Positions 34,696 to 43,689 of a stretch of 64,000 nucleotides of DNA are shown here, one piece after another. Origin of the DNA: Streptomyces diastaticus subsp. diastaticus (GTDB lineage Bacteria > Actinomycetota > Actinomycetes > Streptomycetales > Streptomycetaceae); contig NZ_BLLN01000003.1 of NCBI RefSeq assembly GCF_011170125.1, positions 558,001 through 622,000 on the forward strand. The letters are read 5' to 3'. The position numbers and the translations under genes were made by a program. Positions within the stretch are counted from its first letter, which is position 1. Each line of letters starts with the position of its first letter. The notes under the pieces were generated by a model. That model saw nothing but the letters and a program-made list of their open reading frames with translations. It made no database searches and was not told where the DNA came from.

Positions 34696-36047
34696 GCGGC
34701 ACCCCCCGAGGACGACGAAGTGGTACGCGGCCGGGCCGGCCCCGCCGGCCACGGCGCCCCGGCCCCGCCCCACAGGGGCGCCAGCGCGACCCCGGGCGGC
34801 ACCGGGACCACGGTCCAGCCCGCCTCCCGCAGCAGCCGGGCCCGCGCGTCGAGGGCCTCCGTGCCGCCCTCGCCCGCCCAGACCCGGGAGTCCAGCAGGA
34901 AGGCCACCGCGGTCGAGCCGGGGCGCCTGACGCGGGCGGCCAGAGCGGTCTGCTCCTCGTCGAGGTCGCCGAGGAAGGCCACCAGCAGGGCCTCCCCGCT
35001 CTCCCCGATCACCTCGTGGGCCCGCGAGAGGCCGGCGCCGTCGGAGTGCCCGACCACCGCGAGCAGGTCCATCAGCAGGGCGGCCGTCTGCCCCGACCGG
35101 CCGCCCGACGCCGGCGGGGAGCCCTCCGCGGGGACCGCGTCGCCGGTGTCGGTCACCAGCCGGACGGTCACGTTCTGCTCCAGCAGGTGGAGCAGGGCCG
35201 AGGCCGCGCCCGACACCGCCCACTCGAAGGCGGAGCCGGGGCCGGAGCCGGCGTAACCGGCGGCCCGGGTGTCGAGCAGGACCGTGCAGCCCGCCCGGTG
35301 CGGCTGCTCCTCGCGGCGGACCATCAGCTCGCCGAGGCGGGCCGTGGAGCGCCAGTGCACCCGGCGCAGGTCGTCGCCGTGCCGGTAGCCGCGCGGGATC
35401 AGGTCGTCCTCACCGGCCAGCGCCAGCGTGTGCTGCCGCCCCTCACCGAAGCCGCGCGCCTCGCCCCCGGGCCGCAGCGGAGGGAGCCGTTCGACGCGCG
35501 GCACGACGGTCAGCGTGGACTGCCCGGAGAAGGCGCGGTTCAGCTCGCACATGCCGAACGGGTCGGTCAGCCGCAACTGGAGCGGGCCCAGCGGGTAGCG
35601 GCCCCGCAGGTCGGAGCGGACCCGGTAGGAGACCTCGCGACGGCCGCCCGGCTCCACCCGGTCCAGCAGGAAGCGCGGGCGCGGCCCGAGCACGTACGGC
35701 ACCCGGTCCTGGAGCATCAGCAGGCCGGTCGGCAGGCGGGAGACGCTGTCGACCCGGAGCGTCACGCGGGCCTCGGAACCGGCCGGGACCTGCGCCGGGA
35801 CGAGCTGCCGGCTGCCCTCGACCCGGTGCCGGGTCCGGTACAGGAACACGGCGCAGAGCAACGGCAGCAGGGCCAGCAGCAGACCGACCCGGAGCAGGTC
35901 GCCCTGGCCGAGCAGGTAGGCGCACAGGGCCGCGGCCAGCCCGGCGGCCAGGAACGAGCGGCCCCGGGTGGTGAGTCCGCCCAGTGCCCCGCGCAGCCCG
36001 CCCCGCTCCTGGTCCTGGCCCGCGTCGGGGTCGGGGCCGGGCATCAC
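34692..36047 (-). CDS. DUF58 domain protein
   Basis: A 451-residue protein with two membrane helices near the N-terminus (FLAAGLAAALCAYLLGQG, LLRVGLLLALLPLLCAVFLY), a beta-rich stretch and the DUF58 signature RGYRHGDDLRRVHWRSTARLGELMVRREE near residue 220. A von Willebrand-like fold follows (CTVLLDTRAAGY). The GTG at 36047 overlaps the MoxR stop by 4 nt (ATG at 36044 is an alternative). In the known MoxR systems the AAA+ ATPase acts on such VWA/DUF58 partners, and here all three genes are translationally coupled. Confidence 0.93.
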   Translation of the reverse strand: MMPGPDPDAGQDQERGGLRGALGGLTTRGRSFLAAGLAAALCAYLLGQGDLLRVGLLLALLPLLCAVFLYRTRHRVEGSRQLVPAQVPAGSEARVTLRVDSVSRLPTGLLMLQDRVPYVLGPRPRFLLDRVEPGGRREVSYRVRSDLRGRYPLGPLQLRLTDPFGMCELNRAFSGQSTLTVVPRVERLPPLRPGGEARGFGEGRQHTLALAGEDDLIPRGYRHGDDLRRVHWRSTARLGELMVRREEQPHRAGCTVLLDTRAAGYAGSGPGSAFEWAVSGAASALLHLLEQNVTVRLVTDTGDAVPAEGSPPASGGRSGQTAALLMDLLAVVGHSDGAGLSRAHEVIGESGEALLVAFLGDLDEEQTALAARVRRPGSTAVAFLLDSRVWAGEGGTEALDARARLLREAGWTVVPVPPGVALAPLWGGAGAPWPAGPARPRTTSSSSGGAA

Positions 36048-37063
36048 ATGCCCCGTGGTGCGGAGAACGGGCGCCTGCCGTGCGGCACTGAACCGTTGGA
36101 CGAGCCGGGCACCGGGGTGCCCTGGACGATCTCGTGGACCAGTTGTTCGGAGGTCCGGCGGGCCAGCTGGGCCTGGGCCGTCGGCAGCAGCCGGTGTGCG
36201 AGGACCGGCCCCGCCAGCGCCTGCACGTCGTCGGGGAGGGCGAACTCCCGGCCGGCCAGCGCGGCGGCGGCCTTGGCGGCGCGCACCAGGTGCAGGGTGG
36301 CGCGCGGCGAGGCGCCCAGCCGCAGCTCGGGGTGGCCGCGGGTGGCGCCGACCAGCGCGACGGCGTAGCGGCGTACGGCGTCCGAGACGTGGACGGCGCG
36401 GACCGTGTCGATCAGCTTGAGGATGTCGTGGGCGTGGGCGACCGGCTGGAGGTCGTCCAGCGGGGAGGTGGCGCCGTGCACGTCGAGCATGCGCAGTTCG
36501 GCGTCGGGGGAGGGGTAGCCGATGGAGACCCGGGCCATGAAGCGGTCGCGCTGCGCCTCGGGGAGAGGGTAGGTGCCCTCCATCTCGACCGGGTTCTGCG
36601 TGGCGACCACCATGAACGGGCCGGGCAGGGGGTAACTGTGGCCGTCGACCGTGACCTGGCGCTCCTCCATCGACTCCAGCAGCGCGGACTGGGTCTTGGG
36701 GGAGGCGCGGTTGATCTCATCGCCGATGACGATCTGCGCGAAGATCGCCCCGGGCTTGAACTCGAACTCCGCGTGCTGCTGGTCGTAGACGCTCACGCCG
36801 GTGATGTCCGAGGGCAGCAGGTCGGGGGTGAACTGGATGCGGCGGACCGAACAGTCCACCGATCTCGCCAGCGCCTTGGCCAGCATCGTCTTGCCGACGC
36901 CGGGCACGTCCTCGATGAGGAGGTGGCCCTCGGCCAGCAGGACGGTCAGGGAGAGCCGCACCACCTCCGGCTTGCCCTCGATCACCTCCTCGATGGACCT
37001 GCGCACCCGTTCCGCGGTCGCGGTCAGATCTGTGAGGCTCGCTCGCCCGTCATAGGTCGTCAC
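36044..37063 (-). CDS. MoxR-family AAA+ ATPase
   Basis: A 339-residue AAA+ ATPase. Walker A is GVGKTMLAKAL (about residues 55-65), Walker B is IVIGDEINRA, sensor 1 is VVATQNPVEMEGTYPLPEAQRDRFM, and sensor 2 lies in LGASPRATLHLVRAAKAAA. These are MoxR/RavA signatures. The GTG start has GAGGAGG about 8 nt upstream. It heads the operon MoxR-DUF58-transglutaminase. The family acts as chaperone-like ATPase for VWA-domain partners; the client here is presumably the coupled DUF58 protein. Confidence 0.95.
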   Translation of the reverse strand: MTTYDGRASLTDLTATAERVRRSIEEVIEGKPEVVRLSLTVLLAEGHLLIEDVPGVGKTMLAKALARSVDCSVRRIQFTPDLLPSDITGVSVYDQQHAEFEFKPGAIFAQIVIGDEINRASPKTQSALLESMEERQVTVDGHSYPLPGPFMVVATQNPVEMEGTYPLPEAQRDRFMARVSIGYPSPDAELRMLDVHGATSPLDDLQPVAHAHDILKLIDTVRAVHVSDAVRRYAVALVGATRGHPELRLGASPRATLHLVRAAKAAAALAGREFALPDDVQALAGPVLAHRLLPTAQAQLARRTSEQLVHEIVQGTPVPGSSNGSVPHGRRPFSAPRGM

Positions 37064-37277
37064 CCGGCCCTCCTCGGCCCCTTGTCGGGCCGGTGCGCGA
37101 CGGCGCGGCCGGACCCTCCCCGATCAGCGGGCAGTGCGTACGGCCGGGGGGCCGTCGCACGATGCCTCCTGCGCATTCTTGTTGCCGCCGAGGGCGTGTG
37201 TCACTCGCGCCGGGCGACCGGTGGCGGTTTGTGGCGGATTGCCGTGTTCGGCGAGGAGGGTACGGGCCGACGCGCCG

Positions 37278-37817
37278 TCAGGCCGGGTCGATCTCCGTGA
37301 GCGCGCCCGTCTTCACGTCGAAGACGAAACCGCGCACGTCGTCGGTGTGCAGGAGGAACGGCGAGGTCCGCACCCGCTGCATCGACTGGCGCACGTCCTG
37401 CTCGACGTCGCGGAAGGACTCCACCGCCCACGTCGGCCGCTGACCGACCTCCGCCTCCAGATCCTGGCGGAACTCCTCGGTCAGGCTCTCCAGGCCGCAG
37501 TTGGTGTGGTGGATGAGGACCACGCCGCGGGTCTCCAGCGCGCGCTGGCTGATGGTGAGCGAGCGGATCACGTCGTCGGTGACCACGCCGCCCGCGTTGC
37601 GGATGGTGTGACAGTCGCCGAGCTCCAGGCCGAGTGCGGCGTGCAGGTCGAGGCGGGCGTCCATGCACGCCACCACCGCCACCTTCAGCACCGGACGCGC
37701 GTCCATGCCCGGATCGGTGAACTTGGCCGCGTACCGGCCGTTGGCCTCGACGAGGCGGTCGGTGACATGGGGGCCGGCCTGGGAGGGGCGGCCTTCGGTG
37801 TGTGCGGGAGTCGACAT
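37278..37817 (-). CDS. Beta-class carbonic anhydrase
   Basis: A 179-residue zinc enzyme hydrating CO2. Zinc ligands are Cys51 (ACMDARLD), His104 and Cys107 (LIHHTNCGL), with the Asp53-Arg55 dyad intact, and HTIRNAGGVVTDDVIRSL is the family core. It is a short form, like Mycobacterium Rv1284. The ATG at 37817 is 7 nt after TACCTT and lacks a Shine-Dalgarno. It sits directly before the dcw cluster on the other strand, in the place where mraZ is found in many bacteria; no mraZ is present. Confidence 0.95.
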   Translation of the reverse strand: MSTPAHTEGRPSQAGPHVTDRLVEANGRYAAKFTDPGMDARPVLKVAVVACMDARLDLHAALGLELGDCHTIRNAGGVVTDDVIRSLTISQRALETRGVVLIHHTNCGLESLTEEFRQDLEAEVGQRPTWAVESFRDVEQDVRQSMQRVRTSPFLLHTDDVRGFVFDVKTGALTEIDPA

Positions 37818-37824
37818 GGATACG

Positions 37825-37830
37825 AAGGTA
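37825..37830 (-). promoter_or_regulatory. Predicted -10 box of the carbonic anhydrase gene
   Basis: TACCTT on the minus strand, 7 nt (CGTATCC) before the ATG; predicts a leaderless transcript. Confidence 0.55.
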
Positions 37831-37956
37831 ATGCGCACGGCCCCGCGCGAGGGGCGCGGAAGGGGGACAAGAGCCCCCACAGCCCCTCTTGTGAGGTAAT
37901 CCACACGGCGCGGCCCGGCCGCTCCCACCGCCCCGGGTGACGCACGGAGCGGCTGA

Positions 37957-37984
37957 TTGACCGCCGGGAACAGTGGACTAAAGT
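37957..37984 (+). promoter_or_regulatory. Promoter of the dcw cluster (rsmH)
   Basis: TTGACC (37957-37962) and TAAAGT (37979-37984) are separated by 16 bp, the best two-part promoter in the window. The start would be near 37991, giving a leader of about 200 nt before rsmH at 38197. The 379-bp gap 37818-38196 holds this promoter, the carbonic anhydrase promoter, and no coding-like frame with a ribosome site or mraZ similarity. Confidence 0.75.
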
Positions 37985-38196
37985 GACGCGAAGTGGCAGG
38001 GGCGACACGCCCTCGCCGCGCCGGGGAACCATCGAACGGCCCCCGCGAGAACCCACGCGTGCGGTGCGCGTACGGCGGCTCCCGGCCGCTCGCCGATGGG
38101 CGGCACCCGGGACCGGGGACGGAAACACCGGGCGGCGCCGCCCCCGGCGGACACCCGGTCCGGCCGTGCGGCCCCGCACCGGACCGAGAGGGCGCC

Positions 38197-39228
38197 ATGC
38201 CGGTGCGCGACGCAGACGAGACGGACGGCGTGCCGAGCGCCGTCGGCCACCAGGCCCCGGCCCCCGAGGACGGCAACACCCGCCACGTCCCGGTGATGCT
38301 CCGCCGCTGCCTGGACCTCCTCGCCCCGGCCCTCGCCGAACCGGGCGCCGTCGTCGTCGACTGCACCCTCGGTCTCGGCGGCCACAGCGAGGCCCTGCTC
38401 GCCACCTTCCCGGCCGCCCGCCTCGTCGCCCTCGACCGCGACAAGGAGGCCCTGCGCCTCTCCGGGGAGCGCCTGGCGCCGTACGGCGACCGCGCCACCC
38501 TCGTCCACGCCGTCTACGACGAGCTGCCCGAGGTGCTGGAGCGGCTCGGCATCCCGCGCGTCCAGGGCATCCTCTTCGACCTCGGCGTCTCCTCCATGCA
38601 GCTGGACGAGGCCGACCGCGGCTTCGCCTACGCCCAGGACGCCCCGCTCGACATGCGGATGGACCAGACGACCGGCATCAGCGCCGCCGAGGTCCTCAAC
38701 ACCTACGCCCCCGGCGACCTGGTCCGCGTGCTGCGCGCCTACGGCGAGGAGAAGCAGGCCCGCCGCATCGTCTCCGCCGTCGTCGACGAGCGCGCCAAGG
38801 AGCCCTTCACCACCAGCGCCCGCCTGGTCGAGGTCATCCGCGAGGCCCTGCCGCAGGCCGCCAAGCGCACCGGCGGCAACCCGGCCAAGCGCACCTTCCA
38901 GGCGCTGCGCATCGAGGTCAACGGCGAACTCGCCGTGCTGGAACGGGCGATCCCCGCCGCCGTCGCCTCCCTCGCCGTCGGCGGGCGCCTCGCCGTCCTG
39001 TCGTACCACTCGCTGGAGGACCGACTGGTCAAGCAGGTGCTCGCGGCCGGGGCCGCCTCCACGGCGCCGCCCGGGCTGCCGGTGGTACCCGAGCGCTACC
39101 AGCCACGTCTCAAGCTCCTCACCCGTGGCGCGGAACTCCCCACCGAGGAGGAGGTCGCCGAGAACCGGCGCGCCGCCCCCGCCCGGCTGCGCGGCGCCCA
39201 GCGCATCCGCGAGGAGCACCAGGGGTGA
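38197..39228 (+). CDS. rsmH: 16S rRNA (cytosine1402-N4)-methyltransferase
   Basis: A 343-residue SAM methyltransferase acting on C1402 of 16S rRNA. Family blocks: [30 protein letters not shown] (SAM loop), [50 protein letters not shown] and [13 protein letters not shown]. The ATG at 38197 has GAGAGG upstream; about 30 unstructured residues precede the fold. First gene of the dcw cluster, overlapping ftsL by 4 nt (GTGA). Confidence 0.96.
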   Translation: MPVRDADETDGVPSAVGHQAPAPEDGNTRHVPVMLRRCLDLLAPALAEPGAVVVDCTLGLGGHSEALLATFPAARLVALDRDKEALRLSGERLAPYGDRATLVHAVYDELPEVLERLGIPRVQGILFDLGVSSMQLDEADRGFAYAQDAPLDMRMDQTTGISAAEVLNTYAPGDLVRVLRAYGEEKQARRIVSAVVDERAKEPFTTSARLVEVIREALPQAAKRTGGNPAKRTFQALRIEVNGELAVLERAIPAAVASLAVGGRLAVLSYHSLEDRLVKQVLAAGAASTAPPGLPVVPERYQPRLKLLTRGAELPTEEEVAENRRAAPARLRGAQRIREEHQG

Positions 39229-39776
39229 GCCGCCAGGTGGGCGGGCCCGAACTGCGCGGCCGTGCCGCCCGGCTGGCGCGGCTGCTGCCCGCCGGCCCGG
39301 CGAACGCCGCCCGGGCCCCGTTCGTGCTGCTGGTCGTGGTCCTGCTCGGCGGCGGCCTGATCACCCTGCTGATGCTCAACTCCGCGCTCAACGAGGGCTC
39401 CTTCACCCTCAGCGAGCTCAAGCGGGAGACCACCGAGCTGACCGACGAGCAGCAGGCCCTCCAACACGACGTCGACGCCCACGCCCGGCCGGACGCGCTG
39501 CGCCGCCGGGCGGAGGCCCTCGGTATGGTTCCGGGCGGCATCCCGGTCTTCGTCGACCCGGACGGCACCGTCCGCGGCGTCCCGAGCCCCGCTCCCACCC
39601 CGGCCGTCGCCAAGCCGCCCCCGCCGGCCTCCCCGCCTTCGCCCTCACCGTCCGCCGAGGCACCCCCCTCACCCGGCGCGGCCCCGGCCCCCGGCTCCGG
39701 CGGCACCCCGGCGCCCGCGCCGAGCCCGGCCCCCTCGGACCGCCCCGCCCCCGCCTCCCCGACCCCCGGCAGGTGA
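39225..39776 (+). CDS. ftsL: FtsL-like septum protein
   Basis: A 183-residue bitopic membrane protein. A short basic cytoplasmic part, one membrane helix ([21 protein letters not shown]), a heptad-type coiled coil ([25 protein letters not shown]) and a globular end ([21 protein letters not shown]) match FtsL, which links FtsB/FtsQ with FtsI/FtsW. The last 75 residues are Pro/Ala/Ser-rich, an extension beyond the core. The assignment relies partly on its place between rsmH and ftsI. The GTG overlaps the rsmH stop; GAGGAG lies about 8 nt upstream. Confidence 0.85.
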   Translation: MSRQVGGPELRGRAARLARLLPAGPANAARAPFVLLVVVLLGGGLITLLMLNSALNEGSFTLSELKRETTELTDEQQALQHDVDAHARPDALRRRAEALGMVPGGIPVFVDPDGTVRGVPSPAPTPAVAKPPPPASPPSPSPSAEAPPSPGAAPAPGSGGTPAPAPSPAPSDRPAPASPTPGR

Positions 39777-39780
39777 CGCC

Positions 39781-41847
39781 GTGTCCGACAGGCAACCCCC
39801 GCGCCGCCGCGTCCCCGGCCCCGCCCGCCCCTCCGGCGCCTCCGGCCGGTCAGGTTCCGGCTCGGGCCGCCCCGGCGGTCCGGCCCGTTCCGGCACCGGG
39901 AAGGGCACGGCCCGCAAGCCCGCCGCGCGCCGCGCGCCGCGCGCCGGTCAGGGCTCCGGCAGGCCCGCGCCCCGGCCCCGGACGCCCCGCCCCCCGGCCA
40001 GGGCCGCCAGGCTGCGGCTCGGCAGGCCCCGGCCGCGGCTGCGGCTGGTCGGGTTCGCGCTGACCCTGGTGATGGCCGTCTTCGTCGGACGGCTCCTGCA
40101 ACTCCAGGCCGTCGACCCGCAGGCGTACGGCGCGGCCGCCGCCGCCAGCCGCTCCTACAGCGGGGTGCTGACCGCCGAACGCGGGCCGATCACCGACCGC
40201 AACGGCGTCGAACTCGCCTCCAGCGTCGACGCGTACGACGTCACCGCCGACCCCTCGATGTTCACCCCGGAGAGGACCGGCGAGAAGGACGCGCCCCTCC
40301 AGGCCGCACAGATCCTCGCGCCGATCCTCGGCGCCCAGGCCGAGGAGCTGACCGCCAAGCTCCGGCGCGACGACACCAGGTACGTCGTGCTGGCCAGGCG
40401 TCAGACGCCGCAGGTGTGGAAGCAGATCAGGGATCTCAAGAACAGCTTCGCCGAGGAGTTCCAGAGGAGCGGGCGCCGGGCCGGCGACCCGGACAGGAAC
40501 AGCGTCCTCGCCGGGATCTTCCCCGGCGCCACCAGCAAGCGCGTCTACCCGGGCGGCGACCTCGCCGCCGGGATACTGGGCTGGGTCAACGCCGACGGCA
40601 AGGGCGCCGGCGGCATCGAGGCGCAGTGGGACAAGAAGCTGGCCGGCGAGGACGGCCGGATCAGCTACGCCCAGGCGGGCGGCCGCCAGGTGCCCACCGC
40701 CGGCAGCGAGGAGGACCCCGCGGTCCCCGGCTCCGGCCTGGAACTCACCATCGACCGCGACATCCAGTGGGCGGCCCAGAACGCCATCTCCGAACAGGTC
40801 GCCAAGTCCAAGGCCGCCCGCGGCTACGTCATCGTCCAGGACACCGCCAGCGGCGAGATCCTGGCGCTGGCCAACGCCCCCGGCTTCGACCCCAACGACC
40901 TCACCCGCGCCGCCGCGACCTCGATGGGCAACGCCGCCGTCCAGGACGCCTACGAGCCCGGCTCCACCGCCAAGGTCATGTCGATGGCGGCGGTGCTGGA
41001 GGAGAACGCCGCCACCCCCGGCACCCACGTCACCGTCCCCAACCGGCTGCACCGCGGCGACCGCCTCTTCCAGGACGACGTCGACCACCCGACCTGGTAC
41101 CTCACGCTCAACGGCGTGCTCGCCAAGTCCAGCAACATCGGCACCATCCTCGCCGTCGAACAGCTCGGCAGGACCCAGCCGGAGGCCAACAAGGTGCTCC
41201 ACTCCTACCTCAGGAAGTTCGGCATCGGCCGCCCCACCGGCCTGGGCTTCCCCGGCGAGACCCCCGGCATCCTCGCCCCGCCCCAGGACTGGTCGACCTC
41301 GCAGCAGTACACGATCCCCTTCGGCCAGGGCGTCTCCGTCAACGCCCTCCAGGCCGCCTCGGTCTACTCGACCATCGCCAACGGCGGGGTCCGCGTCGCC
41401 CCCACCCTGGTCCGCGGTACCCACGACGGCGAGGCGTTCACCCCCGCGCCCGAACCGGAGAAGACGCGGGTGGTCAGCGAGAAGACCGCCAAGACCCTCG
41501 CCCTCATGCTGGAGTCGGTCGTCGACGACGAGGAGGGCACCGGCATCAAGGCCCGCATCCCCGGCTACCGCGTCGCCGGCAAGACCGGCACCGCCAACCG
41601 CGTCGACCCCGAGACCGGCCGCTACAAGGGCTACACCTCGTCGTTCGCCGGCTTCGCCCCGTCCGACAAGCCCCGTGTCACCGTCTACTGCGCCATCCAG
41701 GACGCCACGAAGGGCAGCTACTTCGGCGGCCAGATCTGCGGCCCCGTCTACAAGCAGGTCATGGAATTCGCCCTCAAGAGCCTCCAGGTGCCGCCCAGCG
41801 GCGCCAAGCAGGCCCGACTGCCCGTCACGTTCACCCCCGAGGACTGA
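39781..41847 (+). CDS. ftsI: Septal transpeptidase FtsI (PBP3)
   Basis: A 688-residue class B penicillin-binding protein cross-linking septal peptidoglycan. An 80-residue very basic Pro/Arg/Gly-rich cytoplasmic tail leads to a membrane helix (FALTLVMAVFVGRLLQL), the dimerisation domain and the transpeptidase. Active-site motifs: Ser395-x-x-Lys398 (STAK), Ser450-Ser-Asn452 and Lys601-Thr-Gly. All are intact. GTG start 4 nt after ftsL. The substrate is lipid II-derived strands made by FtsW. A promoter for murE lies in the 125-bp gap downstream. Confidence 0.97.
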   Translation: MSDRQPPRRRVPGPARPSGASGRSGSGSGRPGGPARSGTGKGTARKPAARRAPRAGQGSGRPAPRPRTPRPPARAARLRLGRPRPRLRLVGFALTLVMAVFVGRLLQLQAVDPQAYGAAAAASRSYSGVLTAERGPITDRNGVELASSVDAYDVTADPSMFTPERTGEKDAPLQAAQILAPILGAQAEELTAKLRRDDTRYVVLARRQTPQVWKQIRDLKNSFAEEFQRSGRRAGDPDRNSVLAGIFPGATSKRVYPGGDLAAGILGWVNADGKGAGGIEAQWDKKLAGEDGRISYAQAGGRQVPTAGSEEDPAVPGSGLELTIDRDIQWAAQNAISEQVAKSKAARGYVIVQDTASGEILALANAPGFDPNDLTRAAATSMGNAAVQDAYEPGSTAKVMSMAAVLEENAATPGTHVTVPNRLHRGDRLFQDDVDHPTWYLTLNGVLAKSSNIGTILAVEQLGRTQPEANKVLHSYLRKFGIGRPTGLGFPGETPGILAPPQDWSTSQQYTIPFGQGVSVNALQAASVYSTIANGGVRVAPTLVRGTHDGEAFTPAPEPEKTRVVSEKTAKTLALMLESVVDDEEGTGIKARIPGYRVAGKTGTANRVDPETGRYKGYTSSFAGFAPSDKPRVTVYCAIQDATKGSYFGGQICGPVYKQVMEFALKSLQVPPSGAKQARLPVTFTPED

Positions 41848-41959
41848 TCAGGAACCCCGTGGATACGATCACCCCCGAACCGGGGAACCACCGCCCGGCA
41901 GGCGACGACGCCACCGGACCCGCCGCCCCCTCATTTCGCGACCGGAGGGGTGCGCCCGG

Positions 41960-41965
41960 TACGCT
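41960..41965 (+). promoter_or_regulatory. Predicted internal promoter before murE
   Basis: TACGCT with 7 nt (CACCGCC) to the GTG at 41973. It suggests a leaderless murE transcript starting inside the dcw cluster. Confidence 0.5.
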
Positions 41966-41972
41966 CACCGCC

Positions 41973-43685
41973 GTGCCACTCGCTGATCACTCCGAAACAC
42001 CGCAGGCCGCACTGAAGGGTGCTCCCGTGACCTACCCGGGGCCTCCGCGCCCGCTCCAGGTTCCCACCACCACGCTGGAGGAACTGGCCGGTCAGCTCGG
42101 CGTCGACGCCCGTGCGGCGGAGGACCCCGCCGCCGTCACGCTCAGCGGCATCACCCACGACTCGCGCGCCGTGCGCCCAGGTGACGTCTACGCCGCCCTG
42201 CCCGGCGCCCGCGTCCACGGCGCCGACTTCGCCGCCCAGGCCGCGAGCCTCGGCGCCGCCGCCGTCCTCACCGACCCGGCCGGCGCGGGCCCGGCCCTCG
42301 CCACCGGCCTGCCGGTGCTCGTCGTCGGCGACCCGCGCGGCCGGATGGGCGAAGTCGCCGCCACGCTCTACGGGCACCCCGGCCGCGACCTGCTCCAGAT
42401 CGGCATCACCGGCACCTCCGGCAAGACCACCACCGCCTACCTCATCGAGGGCGGCCTGCGCGCCGCCCAGGAGGCCGAGGCGAAGGAGACCGGCGAGGAG
42501 ATCCCGCCGACCGGGCTCATCGGCACCGTGGAGATGCGCATCGGCGACGAGCGCATCAAGTCCGAGCGGACCACTCCCGAGGCCACCGACCTCCAGGCGC
42601 TCTTCGGCGTCATGCGCGAACGCGGCGTCCGCGCCGTCGCCATGGAGGTCTCCAGCCACGCCCTGGTCCTCGGCCGCGTCGACGCCTGCGTCTTCGACAT
42701 CGCCGTCTTCAACAACCTCAGCCCGGAGCACATGGAGTTCCACTCCGACATGGAGGACTACTTCCGGGCCAAGGCGCAGCTCTTCACGGCGGCCCGCTCC
42801 AGGCAGGGCGTCGTCAACTACGACGACGAGTACGGCCGCCGCCTGCTCACCGAGTCCGAGGTGCCCGTCATCTCCTTCTCCGCCGAGGGCCACCCCGACG
42901 CCGACTGGCGCGCCGAGGACGTGGTGGTCGGCAGCCTCGACTCGACCTTCACGGCGGTCGGCCCGAGCGGTGAGCGGATCAGCGCCCGTTCGCCGCTGGC
43001 CGGGCCGTTCAACGTCGCCAACACCCTGGCCGCCGTGGTCTCCCTGGCCGCCGCGGGCATCGACCCGCAGACGGCCGCCGACGGCGTCGCCGCCGTCCCC
43101 GGCGTCCCCGGCCGCCTGGAGCGCGTCGACGCCGGACAGCCGTACCTCGCGGTCGTCGACTACGCCCACAAGACCGACGCCGTCGAATCGGTGCTGCGCG
43201 CCCTGCGCAAGGTCACCGAGGGACGGCTGTACATCGTGCTCGGCTGCGGCGGCGACCGCGACATCACCAAGCGCGGCCCGATGGGCGCCGCCGCCGCCCG
43301 CCTCGCCGACCTCGCCGTCCTCACCTCGGACAACCCGCGCTCCGAGGACCCCCTCGCGATCCTCTCCACCATGCTCGCCGGTGCCGCCGAGGTACCCATC
43401 CACGAGCGGGGCGACGTCATCATCGACGCCGACCGGGCCGGAGCCATCGCCGAGGCCGTCGTCCGCGCCGAGGCCGGGGACACCGTCCTGGTCGCCGGCA
43501 AGGGCCACGAACAGGGCCAGGACATCAACGGCGTGGTCCGCCCCTTCGACGACCGGCTGGTGCTGCGTGCCGCCATCGAGCGGGCCGAGGCCCGCCGGGC
43601 CGCCGCGGACCGGCCGGGTACCACCCAGCAGGCCGCCGCGGCGGCCGCTGACACACAGGCAGCCCCCCAGAAGAACGCGGGATGA
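41973..43685 (+). CDS. murE: UDP-MurNAc-tripeptide synthetase MurE
   Basis: A 570-residue ATP-dependent ligase that adds the diamino acid to UDP-MurNAc-L-Ala-D-Glu. The P-loop GITGTSGKTTTAYL is near residues 144-157, FNNLSPEHMEFHSDMEDY follows, and DNPR (453-456) is the motif of diaminopimelate-adding enzymes; Streptomyces uses LL-DAP. The start is GTG 41973 by -10 spacing, or GTG 42027 (VTYPGPPRP), the usual family start; neither has a good ribosome site. A 25-residue Ala-rich tail ends the chain. The stop is 4 nt before the murF GTG. Confidence 0.96.
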   Translation: MPLADHSETPQAALKGAPVTYPGPPRPLQVPTTTLEELAGQLGVDARAAEDPAAVTLSGITHDSRAVRPGDVYAALPGARVHGADFAAQAASLGAAAVLTDPAGAGPALATGLPVLVVGDPRGRMGEVAATLYGHPGRDLLQIGITGTSGKTTTAYLIEGGLRAAQEAEAKETGEEIPPTGLIGTVEMRIGDERIKSERTTPEATDLQALFGVMRERGVRAVAMEVSSHALVLGRVDACVFDIAVFNNLSPEHMEFHSDMEDYFRAKAQLFTAARSRQGVVNYDDEYGRRLLTESEVPVISFSAEGHPDADWRAEDVVVGSLDSTFTAVGPSGERISARSPLAGPFNVANTLAAVVSLAAAGIDPQTAADGVAAVPGVPGRLERVDAGQPYLAVVDYAHKTDAVESVLRALRKVTEGRLYIVLGCGGDRDITKRGPMGAAAARLADLAVLTSDNPRSEDPLAILSTMLAGAAEVPIHERGDVIIDADRAGAIAEAVVRAEAGDTVLVAGKGHEQGQDINGVVRPFDDRLVLRAAIERAEARRAAADRPGTTQQAAAAAADTQAAPQKNAG

Positions 43686-43689
43686 ACTT

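Noticed and set aside
37818..38196. Search for an mraZ gene upstream of rsmH
   Set aside because: No frame of suitable length with MraZ-like blocks; the open frames there are GC artefacts.
42112..43689. Long in-frame extension upstream of murF through murE
   Set aside because: It is the shifted frame of murE; murF family similarity begins only after the GTG at 43690.
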